Below, one piece after another: positions 1-10,089 of a stretch of 64,000 bases of DNA. Numbering within the stretch: the stretch's first letter is position 1; each line of letters starts with the position of its first letter. Origin of the DNA: Valencia hispanica (Eukaryota; Chordata; Actinopteri; Cyprinodontiformes; Valenciidae); the NCBI GenBank assembly GCA_963556495.2, contig OY747721.1, positions 34,968,849 to 35,032,848 of the forward strand, in the 5' to 3' direction. The notes below the pieces were generated by a model, which saw only the letters and a program-made list of their open reading frames with translations, did no database searches and was not told the DNA's origin. Both the position numbers and the translations under genes were made by a program.

Positions 1-1910
1 GGACATTTTTTTCTCTCTTTTATCTACAACGACCTTAATAAGCCATTGTAGTTCAAAGCACCTTCATTTCGCTGGTTCTTGTTAGTCACCTTTTCAAAGT
101 GCTGTTGAATGTCACTGGAAACAGTTTGAGCAGAAACTGTTGCACAACGTCAAATATGATTCTCTTTAATATTATTTTCCCTAAACCAATCTTTCCTAGA
201 AGCCGTTCACATTAGCCTGCTGTTCAAAAGAATGCCCAGCTGCTGAGCGATAATGGCTTTCAGTGTCACAGCTGAGAGGATGTAGGAGAGGAATATGGAG
301 GGAAGCAATCAAAGCATCACAGGGAGATTTATTGTCTGGAAGTTTCCTTTTGTTCGAAATGAGGTGTTGTCACAGCACCAGTATTGTATCTCTTATTGTC
401 TGCATTTATAGTGATCCATTTAACCTCATCAAACAAAGCAGCTACAGTGCCTTCCAAAGTATTCGTACTCTGTGAACACTTCTAGTTTATCACCACAAAG
501 CAACCACAAACTACATTGTGTTATATTGGGATGTTATGTGACAGTTTAACACAAACTGATGCATAATTTAGATGCGGAAGGAAATTGTTACATGATTTTC
601 AAAGCTTTTCCTATATAAAAAAATCTGCAAAGTGCACTTGCGTTCAGCCGCCTTTTAAAGATTCATCACAAGTTATCAGAGACGCTCAATGGGATTTATT
701 GGCTCCAACTTTTTCACATAAAGCCAAGTTGTTTGGGATAAACCAATGAAATTATTATTTTCTTATTATAAAATTTGCAGCATTTGAAACATTTCAATGC
801 GACTAAAATGCAAAACTGAAGAAATCTGCAAGGCAGTGATTACTTTGTCACAACACAGTATTTGCAGATTTAGACCCAGGTGGTTCCATTAGTCCGGATT
901 TTTTTTTTATCACAAAGACATAAGCACTTTGCACTTATTTGACTTATTTTATTACAAAAAAAAAATAATTAGCTCTCTTTTGTGGTTTGAGAGGAGCGAG
1001 GGCTTGGTGACGGAGCACGCCTGGGTCTGCGTTTGGGATTGGTTGGTAAATAATGACTGAAGTGATACTAAAAGAAACTGTTTTTATATAGCTTTTTATC
1101 AACACTTTTTCTTTCAATCGCACCACACGTCTATGGATTGATATATATTGTTATTGAATTATCGTCCAACCGTAGGTCCTAGTTTTTAAGGTTAAAACAG
1201 CAACACACTTCTACCCCAATAATGACTAATTTCTTATAATGATGCATTAAGAAAGACAAGATGGACATGAAGCAAGCAAGTTTACACAGCTAGGATCGCT
1301 AACATTTATCTTCATTAAATCAATGTGGAAGCCATTGAATGTTTTTCCTGATCCATTTTTCATTTTGTTCAATTCTTATATACGAAACAGACCATGTGGC
1401 CTGTACTGTACCACTGAACTCCAACAGAATCCGACAATTATTTCAAAAATAAATTTTTGAAATCATTCATTATTTTCCAATATCCAAAATATGTGGCGTA
1501 CATAACCCTTAACAAGTATTGGCTCTGCTGCTAAAGATAAGTAAAAGGCCTTCAAGTAAAACAGTCTTTTATTGAAGCGCGATAACCTGAAACTATTTGG
1601 ACAAATCCAACCTTGAACGTGAATCCGTTTTTTAATCCTATGAAGAAATAATTGGCTTTCTTTACATCACCAGCACTGCAACAGTCATAATAAATGAATG
1701 TAAGTGAAAGATTTTTGTAACAAGCTATAAATGTTGCTTCTTTTTTTTCTTTTTTTACAAGACAGAGACAAGGTTTTAGCTTTCGTCGCTAGCCTTCCTC
1801 AGAAGAGTCAAGTGAAGTTTTTGTGATGCATCTTATACGCTTGTATCTGCATTAGCTTCGTAATGTGGTTCAGTGTAGGATTCAGGTGTATTGTTTACAC
1901 GTTTTTGATT
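1..1910. other. Downstream flank of pemt, no gene seen
   Basis: No coding region or mobile element is recognised here. The stretch is AT-rich with short poly-T and poly-A runs. The short open frames lack family motifs and splice context. It lies beyond the pemt stop codon on that gene's 3' side and may include 3' UTR or intergenic DNA. Confidence 0.5.
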
Positions 1911-1916
1911 TTTATT
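1911..1916 (-). promoter_or_regulatory. pemt: Candidate pemt polyadenylation signal
   Basis: An AATAAA hexamer reads on the minus strand about 436 nt past the pemt stop. It is the first good hexamer I noticed, but AT-rich sequence produces such matches by chance, so this is a weak call without transcript data. Confidence 0.25.
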
Positions 1917-2351
1917 TGTAAAAATGTGAAAAATCATGTTTCATTTTCTTTCCACTTCACAATTATGAAGCATTTTCTCTTAGCCTATCAAACAATAATC
2001 CCAATAAAATATATTGAAGTTTGTTGTTCTGACAGGAGAAAATAAAAAACAAAACAATTTAGACAATATGAATTATTTTTGAAGGCAATTTAAAAATTGT
2101 AAAAATGTTGACAATATCCTCTAAGCTGCTGAATGCATATTCCTACCTGATGTTCTTAGCACAGTATGCTTTGGTCAACCGAGGAAAATGGCTTTACGCC
2201 TATTGATTCATTTACGGGAAAGAAGTTGCATCCGCACACATTTTCCGTCGTTTCCACTTAAACAGTCCATTAATGACTAAAGCTGGTGTCTGTCCGTCCA
2301 CGAGTCCGGATGGGAATCCTCGGCCACACCTAGAGCTGGACAGCGATGCGA

Positions 2352-2406
2352 TCACTCATGTTTGCGCTGCTGATTTCTCTGCAGATAGATCCGCTCCGTG
2401 AATGGT
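2352..2406 (-). CDS. pemt: pemt last coding exon (PEMT C-terminus)
   Basis: Phosphatidylethanolamine N-methyltransferase uses S-adenosylmethionine for the three methylations that turn PE into PC in the ER membrane. Read on the minus strand, an AG acceptor at 2408-2407 is followed by A, then 17 codons (PFTERIYLQRNQQRKHE) and TGA at 2354-2352. The final GG of the exon at 17391 completes the split Gly codon, so the junction reads FEG-PFTERIY. From memory, the human protein has YEE-PFTAEIY here. The basic tail fits a cytosolic C-terminus. The preceding intron is about 15 kb and is filled by nested transposons. The call rests on reading frame continuity across four exons, since 17 residues alone would not be enough. 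Confidence 0.82.
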
Positions 2407-4402
2407 CTGTAAATACAGGAGAACAAACATGTAATAGGACAATAAATGGGAGAATGGAACGCTGTACCACGCGGTGCCAGGGGCGCATGTGTGTGTGTAG
2501 TGGACTGTGAACGGAGCTCAAGGGTGCGGGAGTGTATGGCAGGAAGATGTCTCCATGCTTCCCTTCCTGTGCATTAATGTTCATACAGTGCTGACAGGGA
2601 CAATGTGTGACAAGATATCATTTCCAACACTGCATTTCTGAAGTGCTTGACACATTTGAAGCATTTGTGGGTGACTCATTGGTGCAGACTTGATTGCGTT
2701 TGATTTATAGAAATATTAACTTGGTCATATGTTCATACATTTTCTTCTTTTTAAATCTACATAATGTTTCGGTGTTATTGAAAGGATACTAGACACAACA
2801 AAGAGACACATGGGTCAAACAATTAAATATGAGGACACTCGCAAGTATTGCCAAGTAAGCGTACCAAAGCACATGTTCTGTTTAGTTAATGGAATCCCTA
2901 TAATCTAGACTGCCCATAAAAACAAGTGCAGGTAGTGATCCAAGGCTCAGAGACAAAGGCTTTAAAGATTTAACTGTACCAGTGAGTAAAACAAAAGCTA
3001 TTTTATTTCAAATTCTATTCAAATTCAAAACTTCTTTCTTTATCCCAAAGAGAAAATAACTGCTGTTGTAACTTATATATAAGTATCTTCAAAGAGCTGT
3101 TGTGCACGGTGATGCTCTGGGCAGGAAGGATCTCCAGTAGCTGTCCGTTCAGGCCTCTGACTGAAAACTGTTGCTGTGTAGCAGACTGATGACTGTCATG
3201 ACCTGCTAACAGCCTAATATCCGGACAATATTCCACAGTAAGTTTAAAAACCAAATTACTTAAAGATTAGCAACTACTTTGCTTCATCTTTATCTAGATT
3301 CTAAATATATCCCAAAGAGAAAGCAGAAAAAACCCAACAAAAAACTCTTCAAAGCACATATTGTGTGTGTTCAAATGAATTTGTAGCCTTAGGTAAAGTA
3401 ATACTTGAGTTAGGTTATGTAGACAGAACCTATTCTTCCAGCTGATATAAAGGACTAAACAAGAAAACTGGACATGTTTCTCTGGCTGTGTTAATAGACA
3501 AGGTCATACTGTACTGAACACAAAGATTCACCTATTTGTGCCACCCACTTACATCAACTGCCAATTTTAGTTTTGAATAAAAACTAATACTTTAGCTGTT
3601 TTCGCTTTGAGTTGTTGTGTTTTAAATCTTTTAGTCTTTTTTTTTAAACCTCCTTTAAATTATGATATTTAAGGACGTACAGAGGGCAAAATATAGATTT
3701 GAAGAAGCATGTGAAGCTGCTATGGTGAGGCAATGTCTAAAAACTAAATCAAATCAGAAAACACAAAAGAAACATCTTATATAGAATTATTAAGTTGATG
3801 AAATCTCTGAATGCTAATTTATTACCCCTAAATTAAGATCAAAATCAGGAACAACCGTTGGTGTAGAAACCAAAATATGCGTTTGTCTGAATAAAAAGTA
3901 CATTTTAAAATTCACCAATAGTGTCTATTAATGAGTAACTCCTTAAAAAATCATTTTTACCAAGATTTCACCTATCCCTTTCTCATGGATTTATGAAGGT
4001 TATAAGCTGAATAGGTTGCACAACATTCAGTTCACTAAACACATGCTCTCTGCTGGGTTCCTGTCTCTATCCCACTGGTGAGCCTTTCAGACTCGAATCA
4101 CTGTGTGAGGTCTTATTCCCTTCACCACACACACTGGCTAACCTAATAGTATTATTGGGAATCTGTGAGACACAGAAGACAAATATAGCACATGACTCGC
4201 AGCATGTGGTTAAATCTTTATCTTCATCTTTCCGGTGGAAAAAAAATGACATGACAGTGGATCGGCGCCGCAGGCGTGACATACGCCTGTGCTCTCAATA
4301 TTAAACAGTTTTATACATTGATACTTCATAGTCTTCATGAAACCTACTCTTCAGTTTGAGACTCAATGTGATTTTTCCTACACTTGTTGGTCAGCCTGAA
4401 AG
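2407..4402. other. pemt last intron, 3' part, no feature seen
   Basis: Ordinary AT-rich intronic sequence. The small open frames at 2330-2584 and 3015-3254 do not resemble known families; the first overlaps the pemt last exon in another frame. No repeat ends or duplications were recognised. Confidence 0.45.
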
Positions 4403-4714
4403 TGTCATGCTGCCCTATTCCTGCCTCATTGTCTTCACCTGTCTGTCTCATCATCCACACCTGATCCTACTCACCTCCTGCCTTTAAGACCCCTCACTTC
4501 CTTTCACTCCCCGCCGGATCATTAGTAGTTACTGGATAGTGGTAATCTTCTATCTCCATGGTGTGTTCTTCCTGCTGTCTTCCTTCCCTGCCCGATGTCC
4601 AGTGTCTCCGTTCCTGCCATCTTCACCACCATCATCACGACCTCACTATAATAAACATCCTGCACCTTCCTTCAGCGAGTGCGTTTGGGTCCATTCTCCA
4701 CACACCTCGTGATA
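4403..4714 (+). mobile_element. LTR of a retrotransposon (5' LTR of the gag-like unit)
   Basis: A 312-bp segment begins TGTCATGC and ends CTCGTGATA, an apparently mutated form of a TG...CA repeat. AATAAA lies at 4650-4655, about 60 nt before the end. A short leader and a long ATG reading frame follow directly, which is the layout of a 5' LTR followed by gag. The end resembles that of the solo LTR at 56685-61148: both have AATAAA 50-65 nt from the end and a GCRTTTGGGT motif. No matching 3' LTR was found downstream, so the copy is truncated. Confidence 0.5.
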
Positions 4715-4733
4715 GAATGATCCGGCCTTAAAC

Positions 4734-5666
4734 ATGGACCCAGCACTCGCCCAGGAGATCGCCGCCCTCCGCCAGGACGTCTGGGCCAGCCTGGCCAGAC
4801 TCGCTGCCTCTCCTCACCTTCCTGTGCGGGTCTCCGGAGCTGAGGAAATCCTTGGAGTGCTCCCTCACTTCATGAGGGTGATCTCTGCTCCGGATCTCGC
4901 CGCGCTGCGGAGCGAGGCGGAGAGGGTTCGCAGGGAGGCGTTGGATCGGATCATCGGTCCACCCTCTCCGTCTCCACCATCTGTCCGCCGGCGTAGGTCC
5001 CCCTGCGCCGCCGGGACTGTTTCCGGGAGCAGGGAGCGGAGCGCCGCACCTTCACTGTCCGCATTCGTCGGCACAAGGTTGGCGTTCTGTTCCCCGGGGA
5101 CTGGTCCTCGACGGCATGAGCCTCTTCTGCTGACTCACCGCAGACAGCGACGGCACCGAGGTGGGGCCGCTTCCGTTCCAGCTCTGGTCCGCGAGCCCGT
5201 TCCAGCTCCGGTCCGCGAGCCCGTTCCAGCTCCAGAGCCCGTTCCAGCTCCAGAGCCCGTTCCAGTCCCAGAGCCAGTCTCAGCCTCCAACATTCCTGCA
5301 GTCTTCCTGGCCATCACTTTGGCTGCTCTCCAGCAAGCGACATTTCCCCATGGGTCGCTGGAGCTCCCAGGGAGGGTCAGGGAGGACCCGTTCCCGTCGC
5401 TAGAGCTCCCAGGGAAACTTTCGTCTCAGCAGGCGTCCGAGCCTCCAGAACCTTCGTCTCAGCAGGCGTCCGAGCCTCCAGAACCTTCGTCTCAGCAGGC
5501 GTCCGAGCCTCCAGAACGCCACCAGGGCCGTCCGCCCGACCTCCGTCGAGCCAGAGGACGCCACCGGGGCCGTCCGCTCGACCTCCAGGTCCTCAGGGGC
5601 CGCCACCGGGGCTGTCCGCCGACCTCCAGGGGCGTACCCAAAGATACTCGATTTTATCGAATGTAA
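4734..5666 (+). CDS. Gag-like proline-rich ORF of an LTR element, truncated
   Basis: An open frame of 310 codons starts 20 nt after the presumed LTR with MDPALAQEIAALRQDV, the MDP start common in fish Ty3/Gypsy-type gag proteins (family knowledge). Residues 1-75 are helix-prone and rich in Ala, Leu and Arg. Residues 75-150 are Arg/Ser/Pro-rich. A PVPAPE-type repeat follows at about 155-180, then an 11-residue SSQQASEPPEP repeat three times (33-bp DNA unit, 5421-5516). There is no zinc knuckle, protease or reverse transcriptase, and the frame runs into unrelated sequence near 5640. The GC- and CpG-rich bases contrast strongly with the surroundings. I infer a non-autonomous or truncated retroelement and not a host gene. 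The antisense frames here are shadows of the repeats. Confidence 0.45.
   Translation: MDPALAQEIAALRQDVWASLARLAASPHLPVRVSGAEEILGVLPHFMRVISAPDLAALRSEAERVRREALDRIIGPPSPSPPSVRRRRSPCAAGTVSGSRERSAAPSLSAFVGTRLAFCSPGTGPRRHEPLLLTHRRQRRHRGGAASVPALVREPVPAPVREPVPAPEPVPAPEPVPVPEPVSASNIPAVFLAITLAALQQATFPHGSLELPGRVREDPFPSLELPGKLSSQQASEPPEPSSQQASEPPEPSSQQASEPPERHQGRPPDLRRARGRHRGRPLDLQVLRGRHRGCPPTSRGVPKDTRFYRM
5421..5516 (+). repeat. 33-bp tandem repeat, 2.9 copies
   Basis: The unit beginning TCGTCTCAGCAGGCGTCC occurs at 5421, 5454 and 5487 with no differences. It is in frame with the gag-like ORF and adds 11 residues per copy. Confidence 0.9.
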
Positions 5667-5888
5667 TTTATTGCTCAGTATTTACATGGATACGCTGTCA
5701 TTTTCTCAAAGCTTAATTCGCGATAGCTTTTTGTGTTGTTTGAGGGGGGTTGTGTTCATGATAAATATCGACTAGTGCTGCCAATTCAGAGTCTTTTAGA
5801 ACACAAGGCAAACAGATGAACATCTACTATAGCCATATTCTAACACATGCAAATATATGCCTGTGATTAATGTCAGACAATGTATACA

Positions 5889-5963
<75 letters not shown>

Positions 5964-6087
5964 TGTCATGTATGCACATCTTTTTTTGATGTAGTTTACA
6001 TGTAGCAGCAAATATACAGAAACGATAAAAAAAGAAATCACACTCCTTAAATCTAGGGTTTCAGATATAAAGAATTTAAATTAACCA
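5667..6087. other. Intronic sequence with AT microsatellite
   Basis: No gene is seen. It holds the (TA)n tract at 5895-5959 and otherwise unremarkable AT-rich sequence leading into the older Tc1-like fragment. Confidence 0.5.
5895..5959. repeat. (TA)n microsatellite
   Basis: About 65 bp of uninterrupted TA dinucleotide. The Ile/Tyr-rich open frame across it is an artefact of the repeat. Confidence 0.95.
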
Positions 6088-6481
6088 GAACCAGAATTAA
6101 CCATCTCTCTAAAAGCAGGACATCAGGTAAGAGATTAGCAATGGTCTCAGAGAATAAATGACCAGTTTCCAGGATTGCTGCCCAGTAATTTAAGAAGGGC
6201 TATCAGGGCATTTTAAAACTATTTAAAATCAATAATTGAAGAGAGAGACAGACTCTTCACAAGTAGAAAAGGAAAGACAGTAACAAATTCTCTCAGGAGA
6301 TGGAAAGACCAAACAACTGTTACCCGAACAATGGGGAGAGTCTTTTCTCTAAACTGAATATGGCAGCAGAGTTGTGTTTCTGCACAAACACCTCACCCCA
6401 GGTTTCAAGCACAGTGCTGTAGAGGTGATGATCTGGGCTTCTCTAGCAGCTGCAGGCACCTTGCAGCCGTTGGACTGACTG
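6088..6481 (+). mobile_element. Old Tc1-like element, left part (split by the TTAA element)
   Basis: Decayed Tc1-like transposase sequence on the plus strand. It includes a helix-turn-helix-region remnant (…CTTCACAAGTAGAAAAGGAAA…) and, after an internal deletion, a DDE-core remnant (…TGATGATCTGGGCTT…GGCACCTTGCAG…). The family text stops at 6481 and resumes at 15951 with …GTACCAAAGTAGTCTAGAG…, so the 9.5-kb element between sits inside this older copy. Many stops and frameshifts are present. The family match is from memory. Confidence 0.6.
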
Positions 6482-6485
6482 TTAA
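6482..6485. repeat. TTAA target-site duplication, left
   Basis: TTAA lies directly before AGGAGCATTTTACCC. The mirror TTAA is at 15947-15950 after the other end (RC AGGGAAACTTCAACC). The split Tc1-like sequence on both sides supports these as true boundaries. Confidence 0.55.
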
Positions 6486-6846
6486 AGGAGCATTTTACCC
6501 ATGGAAACATTAATCTTTATTAAAAGTGGGTCATATTTGTAGTCGAAATGTAACATACATTTCGAATTAGGTGCCTATCTGACCGAGAAAAGGCAGAAAA
6601 TGACTTTTGGTTGCATTTGTATGAAAGACAACAACTCCCACAATGCACCAGAAAGCACAGCTCTGCAAGCCACTCCCACTAATTTTACAGTAGGTGGCGG
6701 AAATGCACCTAAAGTTGGTTGCCACCCGCCAATAAACAAAAGAAGAAGAATAAGGCTTGCTGTTGAGCTTGAACTTCCCACTAATCCAGAACACCGCCTC
6801 CGTTTAGCTGTTGAGCTTGAATTTCTTAGTAAATTACTCTTTCAAG

Positions 6847-7054
6847 ATGGTGAACTATTGCATGGTACCGGGATGTTCAGTCAGAATAAGGAAAGGAGAA
6901 CAAGTAAGTTCTCATATTCTACCGAAAGATATGGAGCGACGCAAACAGTGGCTGAGAGTGATAAACCACCCGAGCTATTCAGAAGACACAGCCGTGGAAA
7001 ACCTAAAAATTCTGAAGGTTTGCAGTCACCATTTCAAAAAGGAAGACTTCGAAC
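6847..7054 (+). CDS. THAP zinc-finger exon of the transposase
   Basis: ATG at 6847 in a good context (AAGATGG) opens a THAP domain, the C2CH zinc finger that binds DNA at transposon ends. The sequence starts MVNYCMVPGCSVRIRKG, giving C5-x4-C10. A central Trp lies in RRKQWLRVI, and the CH pair is in KVCSHHFKKEDFE (C-x2-H) near residues 58-61. The upstream TTG-initiated extension is not needed. The exon loses its natural end at about 7054, where the terminal repeat of a Tc1-like copy begins, so the original splice donor is not visible. It belongs with the exons at 8938-10045 and 13633-14070. Confidence 0.75.
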
Positions 7055-8541
7055 TCAATTTTATTGGAATTCCACATGAAAGACCAATACAAAGTGGTGT
7101 ACACGTGAGAAGTGGAACGAAAATCATACATGATTCAGAACATTTTTTACAAATAAATAACTGAAAAGTGGGGTGTGCGTAATTATTCAGCCCCCTGAGT
7201 CGATACTTTGTAGAACCACCTTTTGCTGCAATTCCAGCTGCCAGTCTTTTAGGGTATGTCTCTACCAGCTTTGCACATCTAGAGACTGAAATTCTTGCCC
7301 ATTCTTCTTTGTAAAACAGCTCCAGCTCAGTCAGATTAGATGGACAGCGTTGGTGAACAGCAGTTTTCAGATCTTGCCACAGATTCTCGATTGGATTTAG
7401 ATCTGGACTTTGACTGGGCCATTCTAACACATGGATATGTTTTGTTTTAAAGCATTCCATTGTTGCCCTGGCTTTATGTTTAGGGTCGTTGTCCTGCTGG
7501 AAGGTGAACCTCCGCCCCAGTCTCAAGTCTTTTGCAGACTCCAAGAGGTTTTCTTCCAAGATTGCCCTGTATTTGGCTCCATCCATCTTCCCATCAACTC
7601 TGACCAGCTTCCCTGTCCCTGCTGAAGAGAAGCACCCCCAGAGCATGATGCTGCCACCACCATATTTGACAGTGGGGATGGTGTGTTCAGAGTGATGTGC
7701 AGTGTTAGTTTTCCGCTACACATAGCGTTTTGCATTTTGGCCAAAAAATTCCATTTTGGTCTCATCTGACCAGAGCACCTTCTTCCACGTGTTTGCTGTG
7801 TCCCCCACATGGCTTGTGGCAAACTGCAAACGGGACTTCTTATGGTTTTCTTTTAACAATGGTTTTCTTCTTGCCACTCTTCCATAAAGGCCAACTCTGT
7901 GCAGTGCACCACCAATAGTTGTCCTATGGACAGATTCCCCCACCTGAGCTGTAGATCTCTGCAGCTCGTCCAGAGTCACCATGGGCCTCTTGGCTGCATT
8001 TCTGATCAGCGCTCTCCTTGTTCAGCCTGTGAGTTTAGGTGGACGGCCTTGTCTTGGTAGGTTTACAGTTGTGCCATACTCCTTCCATTTCTGAATGATC
8101 CCTTGAACAGTGCTCCGTAAGATGTTCAAGGCTTGGGAAATCTTTTTGTAGCCTAAGCCTGCTTTAAATTTCTCAATAACTTTATCCCTGACCTGTCTGG
8201 TGTGTTCGTCGGACTTCATGGTGTTGTTGCTCCCAACATTCTCTTAGACAACCTCTGAGGCTGTCACAGGGCAGCTGTATTTGTACTGACATTAGATTAC
8301 ACACAGGTGCACTCTGTTTAGTCATTAGCACTCATCAGGCAATGTCTATGGGCAACTGACTGCACGCAGACCAAAGGGGGGTGAATAATTACGCACACCC
8401 TACTTTTCAGTTATTTATTTGTAAAAGATGCTTGGAATCATGTATGATTTTTGTTCCACTTCTCACGTGTACACCACTTTGTATTGGTCTTTCATGTGGA
8501 ATTCCAATAAAATTAATTCATGTTTGTGGCTGTAATGTGAC
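7055..8541 (-). mobile_element. Tc1-like transposon, end-truncated
   Basis: Long inverted terminal repeats of about 135 bp (7055-7189 and 8382-8514) face each other with few mismatches. They share TTTTATTGGAATTCCACATG at the outer side and a GTGTGCGTAATTATTCA motif at the inner side. Between them lies a broken transposase. The outermost parts of the usual repeat seem missing: no TA duplication flanks the copy, and the left side abuts the THAP exon directly. It was inserted in, and possibly deleted part of, the Kolobok-type element. Confidence 0.85.
7165..8219 (-). pseudogene. Tc1-like transposase, frameshifted
   Basis: Cut-and-paste transposase of the Tc1/mariner superfamily in three frames. 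The N-terminal part (8219-8022, starting MKSDEHTRQVRDKVIEKFK) carries the first helix-turn-helix and the GRPP linker (RQGRPPKL). The middle part (7982-7716) carries the second DNA-binding helix region, RVARRKPLL and the first catalytic Asp in LWSDETK. The last part (7646 onward) has the second Asp in QQDNDPKH and the third acidic residue in SPDLNPIENLW. Frame changes near 8000, 7720 and 7650 break it. All three catalytic positions survive, so decay is moderate. The plus-strand open frames at 7431-7918 are shadows. Confidence 0.85.
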
Positions 8542-8698
8542 AGTCCCCGATAAGGCTGCCTTGTCCCCGGTTAAAAGCCACCCCGGAAATGTCCCCGAAT
8601 TTTATGGGAGATAAAATATTCACAATTATGAAATTAGAATTTTGACCGCTGCACAAAAAATGTCCCCGATTTTCGCTTTAGAAATCTGGTCACCCTAT
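8542..8698 (-). mobile_element. hAT-type MITE end fragment
   Basis: Read on the minus strand, the segment starts TAGGGTGACCAGATTTCT and holds repeated CGGGGACA motifs. This matches the end style of a common vertebrate hAT family, and a second such end (TAGGGTGACCACATTTTG) opens hAT-B at 57791. The other end is missing; it stops where the Tc1-like copy begins. Confidence 0.45.
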
Positions 8699-8937
8699 AC
8701 TAAACTCCACCTGTGAGCAGTGGAGTAGCGTATTAACAATGTAGGCTAACAAAGACGCTCCAGGTATGTCGCTAACAGAGAGTTAGCTTCATAGCTTAGA
8801 AAAAGTTAGCTATGTTTGCTGGTATCAAAGTAAATCCACCTTGTTTCACGTTTGATAGTTTGATGTTGTTGAAATTATCGTATAGTTTGATGTTGTTGAA
8901 ATGTTTTTAACGTTATTGAACGTATATGGCTTTTCAG

Positions 8938-9048
8938 TCTGAAACGGCGTCTGCTGCTGCTCTGGTGTCGTCTTCTGAAGATGAGGAACAATGTCCTCTA
9001 ACATCAACACCAGTCATGCAACCTACCCCTGTCCAAGCAGCACAGATT
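8938..9048 (+). CDS. Transposase exon 2 (acidic linker)
   Basis: A 111-nt exon in phase 0 between TTTTCAG and GTAAGT. It encodes 37 residues with an SSSEDEEQ acidic stretch and a Pro/Thr/Gln-rich end. Such acidic linkers sit between the THAP domain and the catalytic domain in this kind of transposase. No motif fixes its identity alone; the splice sites and its position between the THAP and DDE exons support it. Confidence 0.5.
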
Positions 9049-9152
9049 GTAAGTTTGTACAGCACATTGGCTCTAATAGAGTGCTAAAACTAATGTATGA
9101 TTGAAATTTGTGGAATTTAACACTGAAAAGAAACATCTTCTTGATTTTACAG

Positions 9153-10045
9153 TTGCCATTCCCAGGCCCGAATAGAAGTGCCAGCAGCATTGACGTTGAT
9201 GTAACAGATGAAAGCTATCAGCCTGAGTCAACCATCACCCCCACATCATCGTCATCATCAGAAGATGAAGGTGGAAAAGACTGGCATGAAAATAAGGTCA
9301 TTGTCAATGTGTGGGAAACCGATTTCTGCAAAGAACATCTATGATACTGGGGCACAGAGGAAGGTGAAATGGACTTGTCTTGGGGGCCATTCGGGGACTT
9401 GGACATCTTCACCTGATGTTAGAGGAATGCCTGAGGTGAATCTACTTTCTGCGGCAGCTGTTCTGTTCAAGGGTGGAACATACACTGAACTGTCAGACTG
9501 GTGCAAAAACATGGGTGTCCAAATGATTGCACAAACGACATTTTATGCCATTCAAAACGCATACTTGTACCCTGCTATTGAGAAATTGTATATGAAGAGA
9601 AGAAATGAAGTCTTGGCAAGAGTTTTTATTGAACAGGAGGATGGGAAGCGGCCACACTTGGCGGGCGATGGCCGATGCGACTCGCCAGGATTCAACGCAA
9701 AATACTGTCACTACACGTTTATGCTTGACGATACAAAGGAGAGAATCCACACAGAGCTGGTGCAGGTAAGATACATAAAGATGGATACAGAATCACAATA
9801 ATGGAAAATCACTGCTGCTATGTTGAAAACTTTGATAACATCGAACTTGACTCTTTAGTCTACAGAGGCCACCAGCTCTGGAGTCATTGAGCCACTGGGT
9901 TTTAGAAGGGGAATGACAGAGCTTCTGGACATGGGCCTTGACGTGGAGGTGATGACCACGGACCGCTCCTCTTCAATACGCAAGATCATGAGGAAACAAT
10001 ATCCAGAAATCCAGCACGAATTTGACATCTGGCACACAGCCAAAG
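9153..10045 (+). pseudogene. Transposase DDE-domain exons, frameshifted
   Basis: Exon 3 (9153-9765) follows TTTTACAG and ends at GTAAGA. It starts LPFPGPNRSASS with a second acidic Ser-rich stretch. Near 9340 the frame shifts and the cysteine-rich part expected here is missing, so a deletion is likely. The restored frame reads KVKWTCLGGHSGTW, then LSAAAVLFKGGTYTELSDW and LAGDGRCDSPGFNAKYCHY, where the Asp pair fits the first catalytic position. Exon 4 (9859-10045) holds VMTTDRSSSIRKIM and HEFDIWHTAKG, the second Asp region, and ends at a GT donor. This GDGRCDSPG…/TTDRS…/FDIWH pattern is typical of THAP-linked transposases in fish. Rex3 is inserted in the following intron. Confidence 0.7.
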
Positions 10046-10048
10046 GTA

Positions 10049-10063
10049 TGAATATTTTGCCAT
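10049..10063. repeat. Rex3 target-site duplication, left copy
   Basis: TGAATATTTTGCCAT occurs here and again at 13300-13314, directly bordering the LINE on both sides. The last CAT may belong to the ATGG tail. Confidence 0.9.
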
Positions 10064-10089
10064 CTATCCATCCATCCATTTTCTTCCGC

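Noticed and set aside
5135..5317. Gly/Thr-rich antisense open frame
   Set aside because: A shadow of the PVPAPE repeats of the gag-like ORF.
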